Notes: generated by a model not told the origin, from the sequence alone. A DNA stretch of 60,326 bases from Silene noctiflora (GCA_009801015.1 VHZZ01000083.1:99586-159911); one strand, 5' to 3'; counted from the first letter of the stretch, positions 1 to 11,878 are shown. Program-made: numbers and translations.

Positions 1-175
1 GTGGCTTGATAAATTGCTCTTAAATAGTTAAATGGTGAAATGTGGTGCTTTTGTTTGTCTTTTTATAATATTTATAGATTAGATATGATGATGTGGCTTG
101 ATAAATTGCTTTTAAATAGTTAAATGGTGAAATGTGGTGCTTTTGTTTGTCTTTTTTATAATATTTATAGATTAG
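1..175. repeat. Direct tandem duplication, 92-bp unit
   Basis: Bases 1-92 recur from 93 to about 175 with only a couple of differences (for example ctctt versus ctttt, and one extra T). The first copy begins at the window edge, so the array may extend to the left. The short ORF at 124-390 runs through the second copy and has no recognisable product. Confidence 0.9.
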
Positions 176-1432
176 CTCTACATGCGTACTATTATTTACA
201 ATGGGGTTTAATACTTTTTATAATATTATTAGAGAATTTTAAAGAGGAAATTCTACCGTGTGCTTCGGGTTTTTTTGGTTTTCTACGATGTATCCTTACA
301 TTTTTGAAATTTTATGATGTACCCCCTAAATTCTATACATTAGCTTACACAATGACCTTATTGATTGACTTTGCTAAGTTAGTTTCTTAGTTGATCTATT
401 AAATCCTCTCTTTACTGTTCCAATTACTCGACAACTTACTCAATTACTTATTACTCCGCCGAATTACCCATTAACCCAGCAAATAATATATGAATCTAAC
501 TAACAATTTATGAAATCTCCATTATTTATTACGAAGGTTTTTAATAATAGTTTCTGCTTATTAGAAGTGATTTTTGAAGCATCTTATAGAGGATGATGAT
601 AAAACATTAATGAGTCAGAATAAATATCGAGGTACGGTGGTTGTTGTTGTTGTTTCTTATTTTGTTAAAAAGTAAGCTTTCATTAAATAACTAAGATACA
701 AAGTTTATAAATAACTAGTTTAGATCCGTTTTATTTTTGTATTACTTAATCATGCTACAATTAATTTTTCATATTTCACGTCATTATATTTTGATATGAG
801 AAAAAAAAAATTGAACTGTAAAATTATTCAAGAAATCTGAGTGAAATTGAACTGTAAAGTAATAGTGGTATCTCATTAATTGTTCGTTTTTCTCGTTATT
901 GTATTTTGTTTAGAGAAAAAAAAAAAAAAAACTGAAAATTAATTCAAGAAAATTGAGTAATGTGCTGAAATGTATTTTAAATATTTTTTATACCACAAAG
1001 CTAATGATTCCAATTTATAAATTTTTTTAATTTTATTTTATTTTGAGAGTAATCAAAACGATATATAGTTTTGTTCATAGATAGTATGTATGAATTATGA
1101 GTCAAGTCAATCTTAAATAATAAAATCAATAAAAGATTTAATAATTTCTAGTTTTATAGTATTTAACTATAATCAAAATATTATAGTTTAGTGTTTAGTG
1201 AAAATTAAATAATTTGATGAAAAAATTAATTTTAATAAAAAGAATTATATAATAAATATATTATAATTATTAATTTCCTTATTTGGTTAATACAATTAAA
1301 TTATCAATAGCTTTCATATTTAAAAAGATGTTTTTTGGTGAGAAAATTTGTGAGTATACCTATTTTTTTAGTAGATAGGTGATTATAAGCACATACAAAT
1401 ACAACTTGTTAGGGATAAGCAACCACCGCCTG
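176..1432. other. AT-rich intergenic DNA, no gene seen
   Basis: Strongly AT-rich sequence with poly-A runs near 799-808 and 916-931. I see no coding pattern, RNA gene or bounded repeat. Confidence 0.6.
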
Positions 1433-1597
1433 TCTTGCTTGTGACGGTCACAAACTTGTGACGTCTCACAACCCCTCCTACTTGCCGTCCCCACTTGCAA
1501 ACTTGTCTCACGTCATAAGCTTGTCACGGATTTAGCCCACTTGCAAACTTATGTCACGTCACAAGCTTGTGACGGATTTAGCCCGTCACAAATGAGG
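1433..1597. mobile_element. Small MITE-like element, GACGG family
   Basis: The ends carry inverted TTGTGACGG (1439-1447) and CCGTCACAA (1583-1591). Inside is a 46-bp direct tandem duplication (1492-1537 and 1538-1583). The left end, GTCTTGCTTGTGA, is also the left end of the element near 51.57-51.75 kb, so two relatives lie in this window. No target-site duplication was pinned down. Assignment to a non-autonomous DNA transposon is an inference from the inverted ends. Confidence 0.45.
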
Positions 1598-2530
1598 ATT
1601 CAATCTCGCTTCATTCCTTTGTAACCAGGTGTTATACCAGACAGCCAAATGCACGGCAGTGACCACCTGTTTCTTAACCTTGGACCATCTTCTCCTCTGA
1701 ATCAGCTTTAGCTTTAGTTTATCAGGCCCTTGGACTTCACAACCCAGCCATACATATGCGGCCTAACAGACCTGCATAGTATACTGTCAGTCATTATTTT
1801 TGATGCTCGTAAGTTTCTGCAGTCAAACAGCAAATGCCAAATTTATCATCAGGAGCAATTGATCCCCAACTGGTACAGCTTATTCTTCAGTCTGAGAGCC
1901 TTATGCATTAGCAGCCAACTAATAAACATATGTTTAGGTAGCCTATACCATTCCACACACTCCTGTACCACTCAACTTTAGGTTTTGGATTTCTCAGCCA
2001 ACTGTAACACGCCTTAACTGAGTTAATTCCCATCCAGTCATTGTCACAAAACCATCCCTAATTTGATTACGAATATGACAGATTTTCCTCCATTGTCAAC
2101 TAACATTGGAAGAAGGTTTATAAGTAAGCCAGTGAGTCCCTTTTAGATATATGTGATGCACCCAATGAACCCACAGCTTGTCTGGTTTAGCAGTCAACCA
2201 CCAGACAAGTTTCCCTTATAACAGCCACATTCCAATCTCGACTTATTTTCAACCCCAACCCTCCTTTCTGAGGTACACACACTGTATCCCAGGCTATAAG
2301 AGGAGATCTATTGTATTCAGAAGAGCCTTCCCACGAAGTTCCTATAAATGGCATCCACTCTTCATTACACCTTTAGGCAGCACAAACATAGAAGTCCAAT
2401 ACCCATATAAGGATAATTTTTTGGAACCCAGACTTCTTATTCTCCTTTCTATCTTATTAATTAACACAGCACAATCCTGCTTCTTCAGCTTGCCTGCAGT
2501 AATGGGCACTCCTAACTAGAATATCCAGTT
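1598..2530 (-). pseudogene. Decayed LINE ORF2 3' fragment (RT end plus zf-RVT)
   Basis: Read on the minus strand, conceptual pieces in shifting frames match the end of plant L1 ORF2. They are RSPLIAWDTVCVPQKGGLGL near 2300, KLVWWLTAKPDKLWVHWVHH near 2190, then a zf-RVT-like stretch (EWYRSVWNGIGLPKHMFISW, 1960-1900) and the usual tail with NTWLQRNEARLN near 1620. Stops and frameshifts are dense. No endonuclease, palm motif or RNase H is visible, so this is a truncated and old copy, distinct from the LINE at 5.7-11.9 kb. Confidence 0.75.
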
Positions 2531-3076
2531 TTTAAAAGTTGTATTCTATATACTGGTATAGGAAATTTCGTTGTTAACTACTCCTATCCCAGTTATTTGT
2601 TGTCCTATTCCATTTTGGGTGTCTCAGTCAATTGCTGTCCTTTATATTTTAAGAATGAACCTGATGAACAATTTGATCTTCACACAATTTGGTCGATTTG
2701 TTGTTTAGTAATTAGCTTACTCCTTTTTCCTTGGTCTTTGTGCTAAAACCAAAGAATAACAATTGACCGAAACGGAGAAGTACTACGTATTTCTCAAGAC
2801 TCAGATATGCGAGTTTTGACATAAAGATAGAGGATAATAGTCCGTATGGGTAGAAAATAATTTAATTGACCATCTTAATCTTTTCATAAATTTCGTGAAA
2901 ATACCCTCTTAGAGTGTTAGCCTAATATATTACAGTTCCTGTTCAACTCTTGTGAGGCATGACCTGCTGAAAATTCACCATTATTCCCTCTGTTTGAGTC
3001 ATTTGTTTACCTTTTTTTAATACCTTTATTGTTAGTGACTTTTCATAGATGGTGTCAGTGAATCACAAAATCACAA
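2531..3076. other. Intergenic DNA with Stowaway-like ends
   Basis: No gene is seen. The stretch holds sequence like the ends of Stowaway/Tc1-mariner MITEs, such as ATTCCCTCTGTTTGAGTCAT near 2983 and GACCGAAACGGAGAAGTA near 2764. I could not close either into a complete element with TA target-site duplications. Confidence 0.4.
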
Positions 3077-3869
3077 TTCAGTCAAGTCTTGAACAAGGAA
3101 CTTAATAAGAATCATAAGATTATAGAGGTATTCGCCTAGGCCTGCAAGTTTTTAGAAGAAGATTATTGTCCAAAGTTCCCGCTGATTATAGCGCAGAAGA
3201 ATCATCACACCAGGGGAGACCCAGAAAGCTCTCCAGACAATGTACAACCTGGCGAGTCGTCTAACTGTTCTCATTCTGTATATAGCAAAATACCAGCTTC
3301 TCCTTTAACAGTTTAATTTGTGTGTGATTGTGAAGAAACTATCATTGACAGCACTGTCTGACTGTCTGTCATCCAAGGAACAGTGATTTCTTCATATGCG
3401 CTCAGGCGGGAATGGCAGTGAGTATCAGATTAATTATGATTAATCTTCCCATACTTCTAATAATGTTCAGTGTTCACTTAAAACTAATTGAACTTTTTAG
3501 GGTCAATGATTGCAGGGAACCTCAAGGCCAANGGATTATTATGAGCTGCATGATGAAATTGGTTTTGCAGCTGACATTTGCAACAACTAGTTCACTCCTT
3601 ATCCTAAATGTAAGTGTTTAAACATGCTATCAGATTTTATATCCTTTTAGTAAGGAACAAAATATCTAAATGTCGAAAATCCTTACGTCTGTCAGCCCGT
3701 GGATGAAATCTTCCCTGGTTTTTGAACTATTTTGTGTATTCTCATGTGCAGGTATCAGCGTAGTATGACAGCTATTTCTGTTGTCAAGTCAAGGAGGCGG
3801 CGTCACTACTGCTGGCAGTGTCCAAGTCCCGCAGCTCCCTTGTTTGCGAGCTCCATGTTCTTCTGCTGA
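3077..3869 (+). pseudogene. ARGONAUTE4-clade PIWI C-terminal pseudogene
   Basis: Pieces in broken frames follow the AGO4/6/9 PIWI C-terminus in order: FSQVLNKELN (3077), KFLEEDYCPKFPLIIAQKNH then HTR (from about 3146), SPDNVQPGES, CHPRNSDFFICAQAGMA (before 3416), GTSRP..., YELHDEIGFAAD, LQQLVHSLS, YQRSMTAISVV (about 3753) and SMFFC plus stop at 3869. AGO4-type proteins slice or bind 24-nt siRNA targets in RNA-directed DNA methylation. Intron remains persist between the PIWI blocks (GTGAGT after 3416, GTAAGT near 3610, AG acceptors before GTSRP and YQRS), so it is not a processed copy. In-frame stops (for example TAG near 3137), frameshifts and loss of the block between AISVV and the Gly-rich tail make it non-functional. 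No PAZ or N-terminal part is visible upstream. Confidence 0.8.
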
Positions 3870-4119
3870 ACACCTTCAACCTTTCCTCAAGTAGTTGTTA
3901 CTGCTAAATGCTGATACATTTATCATTAAAGCTTCTGTTTTTTCTATGGGTTAAACTTTGTGGTGGATTAGTTTGGTTTTCAAAGTTTTTTAATCCATAT
4001 TCAAACACTTTAAGGTAAACCAATGAATGGGACGAGGGTATATATCTAATGTAGCCTGAGAACATCGTAAGTAAATGAATGATTCAAGACTTTTTCGCAT
4101 TTCAAGGTATACAAAATTC

Positions 4120-4290
4120 CATCTACCAATTTGATTGAGCTCAATAGTCAGCTTATACATCAAAAATTACGACAACAATCATAAGCATAACATTTCATCT
4201 ACCAATTTGATAAAAAAAAACTGAGCTCAATACTCAGCTTATACATCAAAAATTACGACAATCATAACCATAACAATTCATCTACCAAAA
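4120..4290. repeat. Tandem repeat 3' of DPH3, 77-82-bp units
   Basis: Units starting CATCTACCAAT lie at 4120-4196 and 4197-4278. A third partial unit starts at 4279 and another short remnant near 4312. Each full unit contains GAGCTCAATA(G/C)TCAGCTTAT. They lie just downstream of the DPH3 stop codon and so may fall in its 3' untranslated region. Confidence 0.85.
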
Positions 4291-4377
4291 ATGCCAACAG
4301 CAAATCACGATCGTAACACTTCATCTACCAATCTATAAAGAAAATACAAGTAGAAAAACAAGGTAAAAATCGATCCA

Positions 4378-4626
4378 TCAAGCAACAGCGATAGGAGGCT
4401 GTTGCTTAGACGGCGGAAAATGAGTAGAACTATCAGTATTAAAATCTTCAAGATTGTAGACAACAGTGATGTAAAGAGAGCAGCTAGGACAACGGGCGAT
4501 CTCTTCGCCGAGACGGAGATCGTCTTTAGTGATTTGAAAGAGGTCTCCGCAGGGACAAGGGTATGTGTATGCTTGTATCTCATCGTTCCACTCCATATCC
4601 TCTATCTCTACTTCGTCGTACGACAT
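4378..4626 (-). CDS. DPH3: Diphthamide biosynthesis protein 3 (CSL zinc-finger)
   Basis: A complete 82-residue single-exon gene. DPH3 (yeast Kti11) is a small cytosolic electron carrier for the radical-SAM Dph1-Dph2 enzyme, which starts diphthamide synthesis on eEF2, and it also serves Elongator-dependent tRNA wobble modification. The protein opens MSYDEVEIEDMEW and carries the CSL zinc ligands as CPCGD (residues about 24-28) and CPSC (about 46-49), with the conserved DLFQITKDDLRLGEEIARC core between. The acidic, Pro/Gln-rich tail is variable in the family. Length matches eukaryotic orthologues. The ATG is the only sensible start. An antisense ORF across the locus is a shadow. The nearest element is the LINE 1.1 kb upstream, with no shared regulation evident. 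Confidence 0.95.
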   Translation of the reverse strand: MSYDEVEIEDMEWNDEIQAYTYPCPCGDLFQITKDDLRLGEEIARCPSCSLYITVVYNLEDFNTDSSTHFPPSKQQPPIAVA

Positions 4627-5712
4627 CTCTTCCGAAAATTAATTAAAGATTGTGTTCCTCCAAATTAGGGTTTGCTTTGGGAGAGGAAGCTGAATGAAAA
4701 GGAGTCAAGTAAAATAATTAGGGTTATGCCTAGACGGCTAGACCAACGGGGTCCAACGGAGAATATAGACTTTACAGGTCGGTAATTTCGGGTTTGGGTA
4801 AAATACGGGATTAATATTAGCAATCCAAGTACTGTATATTTAACTAATAATAGCAAATTCAATAAACAAAAATTACCAGGATTAAAGGATGTGAGATTGA
4901 GAGGAGGGGTGAACTGCTGGTGAAGGACGAATTGATTAGAGAATGAGAGGAGAAAAGAGAGATGCTTACGGCTCTTAAGAAATTAGAATGAGATTCTGTT
5001 CTTGCCTGCTTTGTTATATTATTCACGTATTTGGGTTGGGTATTGGTTCGGTTCACCGCGGCGGTGAATTTCTGAATCTAAAAGAATTTCGGTTGAGCAA
5101 ATTTAGATCCGGACTGAAAAAATGGACCGGATCGGACTATTTGGTTTGGACCAAATCCGAACAAAATTATTTTGGTCCGGTCCTCGGTCTAAGACCGGTT
5201 AAATTAAGTCCGGACCGAATGGACCAAATTTCATGTTTTAAAGATTAATTATTAAAATATTATGAACGAAATTAAGATTTTATCTTCCAAAGACATAATA
5301 AATTACTATTGTCAATGATTTTCATAAAAAATGTCGTTTAATTATTTAAATGCATTTTATTTAGCGGAATTAAAATGTAAGTATCGTATACGAAACAGTG
5401 AAAAAACTATTTTTAGGTCCATTTCAGTCCAAAACCGGACCGGACCAAATATTTCGAGTTCGGTCCGGTCTAAGACCGAAAGTTTTAGGTCCGGTCTTCA
5501 GTCTACTAAATTTTTATTTTCAGTCTTCGGTTCGGTCCGATCTTGGACCGATTCTCAACCCTAAAAAGAATAGGCTAGTTTGGGTTCGAGTTTTGGATCT
5601 GTTTAGAAATGTTGGTCGAGTCGATCATTCTTGGATCCGAACAATTTGGATTTTGGGTCACATTGAGGTATTATAATTCAGGTCAATTTTAAGTCTCGGG
5701 GTCAGTCTTTTC
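4627..5712. other. Intergenic DNA with a degenerate GGTCCG-rich island
   Basis: From about 5100 to 5570 the sequence is packed with variants of GGTCCGGTC, GGACCGGA and GGTCTAAGACCG on both strands, so it reads as a degenerate, partly self-complementary repeat. The short ORFs across it (for example 5331-5564) show the same repeat as peptide and are not genes. The DPH3 promoter should lie just right of 4626, but I see no decisive TATA box. Confidence 0.6.
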
Positions 5713-5729
5713 GAATTAGGTTGTTTTAT
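5713..5729. repeat. LINE target-site duplication, left copy
   Basis: GAATTAGGTTGTTTTAT, identical over 17 bp to 11908-11924. It abuts the simple-sequence 3' tail of the LINE. Confidence 0.95.
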
Positions 5730-5779
5730 TTTATTTTATTTTGGTACTTGAGAGGGGCGAAGCCCCGAAATAGAACAAC

Positions 5780-8700
5780 TTAACGTATTACAAACCGAGG
5801 AAGGGCTACCCCCAATAAATCCTCTCTAAGAATAGTCCGAAGTCCATCTGGAGGGTGATCAACTGTAGTCACGGCCGTTGAGGAGTGAACTCCCGCGTTT
5901 GCTAACCAATCCGCTGCTCGATTCGCCTCCCTGTAAACATGGTGAATGTTAACTGTCCACCCATCCAAACGTATTAGTTGCTTGCACCTTAAGACTAAAG
6001 GACGCAGGTTGGAGCTTAGAAGCTTATCTTCTTCCACTAAATCGACACAAGTCTTGTTATCCATGTGAACTATCACCTTATGAAAGCCCATCTCTCTAGC
6101 TCATTCCAATCCCGTGACTAGAGCTCGCAATTCAGCCCTCATGGAAGAGCAAACTCCACTAGAGAAGAAGAATCTCATAACCATGTTACCATGTTCATCT
6201 CGTATGATACCACCACCACCAGCTGGACCGGGATTGCCTTTAGAAGCACCGTCGGTATTGAGGAATACCCATCCATGAGGAGGATGAGCCCATCTAATAT
6301 AACGTTCCTCTCGAGAAGCTCCTGGACTAGGAATGAATAAGGAAAACGGGTCGAAAGCATTTTTGGACATTTCGAATTGATGTTCCAGGAAACGAATGGG
6401 GTCGGATGGATTCTCGTTCGCTTTACCGAAAACCATATTATTTCGCCATCTCCATAGCCACCAACAAGTGATTGCAAACTTCATAGACCAAGTAGAGGAA
6501 AATGATGGCGAACCATTACTCGCATTAGTCGAAATCCACTCGGGGTATGGAGCCGTATAAAAGGAGGTTAAGGTTGCCCCATCACCTAAATGAGACCAAA
6601 TTTCTGTTGACATAGGGCAGAATCGAAGCAAATGATCTGATGTTTCATCTTCATTATTACAACGAGGGCAAATAGGATCGTCAACAAGACTTCGTCGTAC
6701 TCTGTTAAAATTAGTCATAAGCTGACCGTGAGCAGCGAGCCAAACGAACATTCTAATTCTTTGTTGGACAGGAAGTTTCCATATGAGATGCCAAGTTACT
6801 GGGTTTGATTCAGGAAGTACATCAGCACCTTTTATAATAGCATGGGCTGATTTAATGGAGAATTTCCCATGTGAGGTGTCGTTCCAATATATACTATCCT
6901 CCATATCAGGGTCAGGCGAAAGCGTGTAAGCAGCTATCTTCTTAAGTTCGGTTTGAGGCAAATAATTAGAGAAACAATCCCATTTCCAATCCGCATTCTC
7001 ATCCCACATTTCGCTGACCGTAGCACCCAAAATGTCGTCTGGAATAGGTGTTATAGTTTTGTCCGCCAAGCATCCCTGATCGACCCAAGAATGATCCCAA
7101 AATAACGTTNTTTGACCGTTACCTATTGCTATAGATGTGCCTTTGTAAATAAATTCAGAGTTGGCTGTGATACCTGCCCATANGCTAGACATATTTGCTT
7201 TTGGTTGGAACATGTCGATATCGCATCTCTCATTGCAATATTTTGCTCTAAGAACACGAGCCCATAGGCTAGAGGGCTCGGATAGTACACGCCACCCCAG
7301 TTTCGTTAGGAAGGCAGCGTTGGCTTGTCGAGATGAACGAATACCAAGGCCCCCTAATGACTTGGATTCTGAATAGTTTCCCAATTAATCAGGTGGATTT
7401 TCCTCTTCTCCTCATTGCCACCCCATAGGAATCTTCTTACTTTTCTATCAAGATTATCACACAACGATCTAGGAAGCTTGACCGTTTGCATGTTATAATT
7501 CGCCAAAGTAGACAAAGTCGATTGTATCAAAGTACTGCGCCCTGCTAGAGAAAGATGCTTAGTTTGCCAACCAGCGAGTCTCTTATTGAATTTTTCCTCT
7601 AAATGAGCGAAAGTGGCCTTGGTGACCCGGGCGTTTATGGTCGGCATTCCCAAATAAGTCCTTAAATCAGTCGTGACATCAAACCCTAGGACGGTCGCAA
7701 TCTCATTCTTGACATCCTCAGAGGTATTGGAAGAGAATAAGATCTTCGACTTATAAGTACTAACTTTTTCTCCCGAAGCCTTGCAAGAATTATCTAGAAC
7801 ATATCTTATAACTAAGGCTTGATCGACTTTAGCTTCCGCAAAAAGAATCATGTCATCTGCAAAAAATAAGTTAGAAGTTTTTGGACCTCCTTTACAAATA
7901 GGAATAGGTAACCAGTCCGTATATCCAACTCTCTCATCAATGGCTTGTTGTAATTTTTCGAGACACATGACGAACAAATAGGATGACAGAGGGTCTCCTT
8001 GTCTGACTCCCCGGGTAGACTTAAATTTTTCAGTAACTTCTCCAATTCCACAAGATTTGCATAGATGATGTAGTCACACACTCCATAATTTTATCAGTAA
8101 GCAAAGGAGGAAATCTCATGTTTGTCAAGGTTTCTCGAATAAATTCCCATCGTAGACAGTCATACGCTTTCTCGAGGTCAATTTTAATAGCCATGTAACC
8201 CTTGGCTCCTTTTTTCTTTCGCATGGTATGAATAGCTTCCTGAAAGATCGCTATATTATCTGTAATTTGGCGGCCTGGAACAAAGCCACTTTGATTTTCC
8301 GATATCAAGAAAGGAAGAACTTTTTTGATACGATTAGCTATGGCTTTACTTACGATTTTATATGCCACATTACACAAGTTAATAGGTCGAAACTGGGAAA
8401 TGTGTTCAGGAGCATTAACTTTAGGAATAAGAACAAGGTGAGTATCATTCAAACCATCCGGGAAATCCTTGCCTTCTAACGCTTGCAGCGCCATAGCGCA
8501 TACGTCGGCTTTAACAATCGACCAATGCTTTTGGTAGAATAATGCTTGGAAACCAACGGGTCCTGGAGCTTTGAGTGAACCCATATCAAAAATAACTTTC
8601 TCGATATCAGCCAAGGAAAAATAGCGTGTTAAACCATCCCGTTGCTCATTACTAAAATCTTGGAAAACGTCATGAGGAATATCAGCTACTATATCATTTG

Positions 8701-9942
8701 CAGCTTCTTCGGTATACAACTTCTTATAGAAATCGACTACTATACGTTTGACTTCATCTTTCTCCACAACCCAAATGCCATTGTCATCTTTTAGCGAATT
8801 AATTTTATTTCTCCATCGACGCACGAGTGTGATGACATGGAAGTAAGAAGTATTTCTATCCCCATCCTTGATGAAGTTCACCCTAGACTTTTGGTACCAA
8901 ATGAGCTCCTATCTTTCTAAAACATCATCTAATTCCTTACGTAATTTTGCCTCTGATGATTAAGAGACAGTTCTATTTGACAGCCCTCAATTCTTGCCAT
9001 TAGTTCCTTCTTTTTTCGAAATATGTTACCAAACACTTCTTCATTCCACTATTGAAGTTTAGTAGATAAACTCGAAAGTTGAGAGACAAGATTATCATTA
9101 CCTGACTAGATCTCGTTAATAAACTCCGCAAATTTCTCATGAGTAAGCCATGTTGCCTGAAAACGGAATGGTCTATGAACAGATTGAAGGGGAGCAAAAC
9201 CGTTAGGAGATATAAGCAGGGGGCAGTGATTGGACTGGAAGGCTGGTAAATGCCGGACACTGGCATCACTAAACCGGGTACTCCATTCACTATTACACAT
9301 AGCCCTATCTAGTCTCGCGCTTTGTCGAGTTTCAACAGAGTTCCCTCGTGCCCACGTATGAGCTGGGCCAGAGAATTCGAGCTCAATTAACTCGCAGTTT
9401 TCGACACAATTGTTAAAAAGCTCACATCTTCTAGCCATATTAAGGTCGCCTCCATGACGTTCCGTAAGAGAGCGTGTTTCGTTGAAGTCACCTGCGAGTA
9501 GCCATGGATGATCATGATTATGGGCATAGGCTTCCAGTTCTGACTATAATTCAGCTCTATTCTGAGGATTTGGGCTAGCATAAACCGCCGAAAAGAACCA
9601 GGGCATATCACCTCCTCGAGCTACCTCAACTGTTATGAATTGGGCATGTTCTTTCACAAGGGATACAGACACCAATTCGGGACGCCAGTACAGCCAAATA
9701 CCCCCGCTGAAACCTACTGCGTCTACACGGCACTGGCCTGCATAGCCTAGGACGTTTTTTAAATTTTCAGCATGAGTACCTTCTTTATAGGTTTCTAGGA
9801 GAGCAAGAACATATGGTTTACAATTCTTAACCACTTCTTTGAGGGCATTAACTTTATTTCTATTTCCAGTCCCCTGGATATTCCATACCAAGCATGTGAT
9901 GAGGGGAAGGTTAGGGGTCAAAGTTGGGATTCTGTCCGACAT
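5780..9942 (-). pseudogene. LINE ORF2 endonuclease-RT-RNase H (broken)
   Basis: From the ATG at 9942 the order is: APE endonuclease (CLVWNIQGTGN, LLETYKEG, WLLAGDFNETRS), reverse transcriptase (FIKDGDRNTSYFH, LVLIPKVNAPEHISQFRPIN, KIDLEKAYD, GVRQGDPLSS, LFFADDMILF), zf-RVT (HLIWKLPVQQRIRMFVWLAA...CPRCNNEDETSDHLLRFCP) and RNase H with all four acidic sites (NTDGAS, AELRA, HMDNK, REANRAADWLA). Lesions: TAG at 9544-9546, 9106-9108, 9049-9051 and 8909-8911, TGA at 6101-6103, and frame changes near 8965, 8043 (one extra base) and 7370. The endonuclease SDH motif reads SNH (LPAFQSNHCPLL), removing a catalytic Asp. The RT KAPGPDGF motif reads KAPGPVGF. Confidence 0.9.
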
Positions 9943-10003
9943 AGAAAACGGTGCATAATTTAAGTAAGTTAGATAAGCTCGACTAACGAGGGATAAGACT
10001 TGA

Positions 10004-11878
10004 TTAACATTCCATGGTATCGACATCTCCACCTGGAGATTCAATGGATACTCTTGGATTGTTTGGAAAGTGATGTCCATCATTGGACTCTCCTGTATCA
10101 TCACCCCCATATAAGGAACGACCATCTCCTGGTTGAGTGACCAAGTGTGAGTCCGAGATGGAGGAATCATCTCGTACTGGATGGGCTGTGGGAGACAGCG
10201 AAGCTGAGGGAGGGGAGGGTAGAAGATTGATATGTGGGGATTCGGAGTAAGGTTTATGGTTGCTGTTATGTTGAACTGTGTTGAGCAGAAGTTGATTTAT
10301 TTGGTTGCTATTTGAAATGGTGCTGGTTATTTCGTTTATGGCTGGGAAGTTGGTAATATCCTTTAGAATAATAGTTTGATTTTTTGATGGGATATTCTTG
10401 ATTGAATTTTTTTTGGTATATTTCGTAATAGGGGAAGGGATTTTAGTGCTTGACCGATTTTGGAAACGAGATTGCAATTTGTAGCGTGATTGTTTGGAAT
10501 ATTGTGGTTGCTAATCTTATGGAAATTATTTCTAAAAGGAGAGGATTGATCCTTAAAAGGGCTTGATATGGGTAATATTTTCTGGAATATTAGAGTCTTG
10601 ATTTTCATTATGTAATAAGGTAAATCTCGAACCCGAATTATGGTCTTGATTGTTTCCAAAATTGAATATTCCTGTACTCGAATCTGTCCCTGCCGTCAGG
10701 CTAGAATTCGGGTTAGCCACTGCTCCTGCTACTGTTGTAGCTGTCTTCCTCCTAGGCGGCTTTTTCACTAGCATCCAATCCCCGAATGTAGACTCCGCTA
10801 CTGGTTGAGGAACAGAAGCATCCTCTGTATCACCAGTTAAAATAGCCTTTGTTGACCCTGGTTCATCTTCTTCATTTGGACCATTGGATTATTTACACGA
10901 GTCCTTCAAATGTCCAAGCCTTCCACATTCAAAACAAATCATACGTAAACCCTCGTACTGAATATGGTAGATTTTATCCTTTAAGCGAAACTTCGAAAGC
11001 AGGGGCTTTTCAATATTCACTTCTACGCTCATGCGCGTGAACTGACCTCGTTCCNCCATTTCTGTATTTTTGTCTATACGGANGACATTTCNAATTTTNC
11101 CGCCTATTTTCATGAGNAACTCCTTATTGAAATATTCAACGGGAAGATTCGNAATCCGAACCCATGCCGTTAGGGTGCTAATTTNATCNTCTGCAGGGAC
11201 GAAGTTCGACACCCATTTTCTTATTGTGAGATAATGATCGTCTATCATCCACGGTCCTTGAGTGAGAACGTGTTCTAGGTCCTCTCGAGCAGTGAAACGA
11301 GCGACATAGTACGAGTTTCTCAAATCCGTTAGGGTAAGCTTACCTCTGATTGACCATTTTGCCTGTAACTTTCGCATGAGAGAAATATACCCAATCTGTT
11401 TATCGAACATTTTAATGATAAGGGCTTTCCTCCAAGGCTTTCTCATAGCTGCTTTCTCCTCCTTCGATAATCTGATAGTAGGGCATGACCTAATCTCTTC
11501 CATACCTTCCATCGAGTCTTCATCTTCTGAATCTATGATTGGGTCCTCTATGTCGAAAATGTCATCATCTTCCGACGCATGTGATAAACTCTGAACCATC
11601 TGGCTGTATGACTTACTTGGTAAGGCTGTAGAATGGTGGCTATTCTCTTGGTTAATTGTCCCTTCGACAATCATCGTATTCTCAATGGATCCGGACCCAG
11701 TAGATGCATTAAAGGCACTTAGATGCATAGTCTTACGCTTGGTATTTTTGGCAGTGGTAAGTGGTAACGTACGTTCTGGCCTCCGGGGGGAGACCATTAA
11801 TAGGGCTTTGCATATAGAGAGAATTTTTCTTAGAGAGAGAATTTTTCTTAGAGTGAGGATTCTTCTTCCAATATACAA
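10004..11878 (-). pseudogene. LINE ORF1, DUF4283 and CCHC zinc knuckle (broken)
   Basis: The RNA-binding, gag-like protein of the element. Readable from 11878: an acidic N-terminal region, then a DUF4283-like domain (WVRI.NLPVEYFN and YHIQYEGLRMICFECGRLGH) ending in a CX2CX4HX4C knuckle whose last ligands are in GHLKDSCK. A TAA at 10889-10891 interrupts the same frame, which then resumes (MLVKKPPRRKTATT from 10774) up to another TAA at 10553-10555. Further Ser/Asn/Pro-rich sequence continues to 10004 with more stops and a likely frame change. Eight of the ambiguous bases in this window lie at 11055-11189. The true start codon is uncertain. Confidence 0.8.

Noticed and set aside
4402..4668. 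88-codon ORF antisense to DPH3
   Set aside because: Shadow of the DPH3 coding sequence; no independent support.
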